A DNA stretch of 64,000 nt, taken from NCBI RefSeq assembly GCF_000294655.1, contig NZ_CAHP01000020.1:152751-216750 (forward strand). Direction: 5' to 3'. The notes under the pieces are model-generated. The model searched no databases, had not been told where the DNA came from, and saw nothing but the letters and a program-made list of their open reading frames with translations. Positions 63,997 through 64,000 of the stretch are shown one piece after another; position 1 is the stretch's first letter; each line of letters opens with the position of its first letter. The position numbers were made by a program, and so were the translations under genes. The DNA is from Magnetospirillum molischianum DSM 120. GTDB lineage: Bacteria > Pseudomonadota > Alphaproteobacteria > Rhodospirillales > Magnetospirillaceae.

Positions 63997-64000
63997 GGTG

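Noticed and set aside
1-64000. CRISPR arrays, transposases, integrases, phage genes, tRNA or rRNA genes
   Set aside because: None recognised by eye on either strand.

Overview
This is 64 kb of GC-rich chromosome that reads as core genome of an alphaproteobacterium, most likely a Rhodospirillales relative (Magnetospirillum/Phaeospirillum-like; the order is an inference). The evidence is a circularly permuted two-piece tmRNA gene with the tag ANDNVALAAAA, an SspB of alphaproteobacterial type, the order nuoHIJKLMN-birA-coaX-rnj, a short L36 protein, and class I fumarase. I see no insertion sequence, prophage, CRISPR array, tRNA or rRNA. Genes are tightly packed, and many neighbours overlap by ATGA or GTGA.

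Layout. 1-3.2 kb: 3' end of thiE, a LOG-family gene, and an EAL-CBS-GGDEF protein whose EAL half looks inactive. 3.2-8.3 kb: DUF4236 protein, a GGCT-like lipoprotein, then (minus strand) a ModE regulator and an ABC exporter with its adaptor. 8.4-14 kb: a complete late biotin pathway, bioF-bioH-bioC-bioD-bioA on the minus strand, divergent from bioB. 14-19.3 kb: rpmJ, a GntR regulator, 3-hydroxyisobutyryl-CoA hydrolase, a small 4-TM protein, and feoA-feoB with a 58-residue Cys-rich membrane protein. 19.3-26 kb: divergent epmB/epmA (EF-P lysylation), fabD-fabG-acpP-fabF, mltG. 26-28 kb: an outer-membrane barrel protein behind a good sigma-54 promoter match and several inverted repeats. 28-33 kb: membrane protein, TetR regulator, recA, rnhB, fumarase. 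33-34 kb: sspB next to ssrA (adaptor and tag RNA of the same ClpXP pathway). 34-39.6 kb: DUF1015, purN, glycosyltransferase 9 (coupled), apt, PAS histidine kinase.

39.6-46.1 kb is an iron/heme uptake island: a Fur box, a FecI-type sigma factor, a FecR-type anti-sigma, a TonB-dependent receptor with an STN signalling domain, a PepSY protein translationally coupled to two small exported proteins of unknown function, a remnant of a second (heme-type) receptor, and hemP. 46.1-52 kb: a response regulator, iorBA, and a Pat-like acyl-CoA synthetase/GNAT fusion. 52-53.3 kb: two exported proteins of unknown function. 53.4-64 kb (minus strand): nuoH to nuoN running into birA, coaX and RNase J.

The genes that connect: BioFHCDA/BioB make biotin and BirA, 43 kb away, attaches it; FabD/FabG/AcpP/FabF supply the chain elongation that BioC and BioH exploit; FeoAB, the FecIR-controlled receptor and HemP are three iron routes; SspB delivers ssrA-tagged proteins to ClpXP. 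I found no clearly novel defence or mobile system. The best leads are the PepSY cassette with its receptor remnant, the sigma-54 barrel gene, the degenerate EAL hybrid and the dyad beside the GntR gene.
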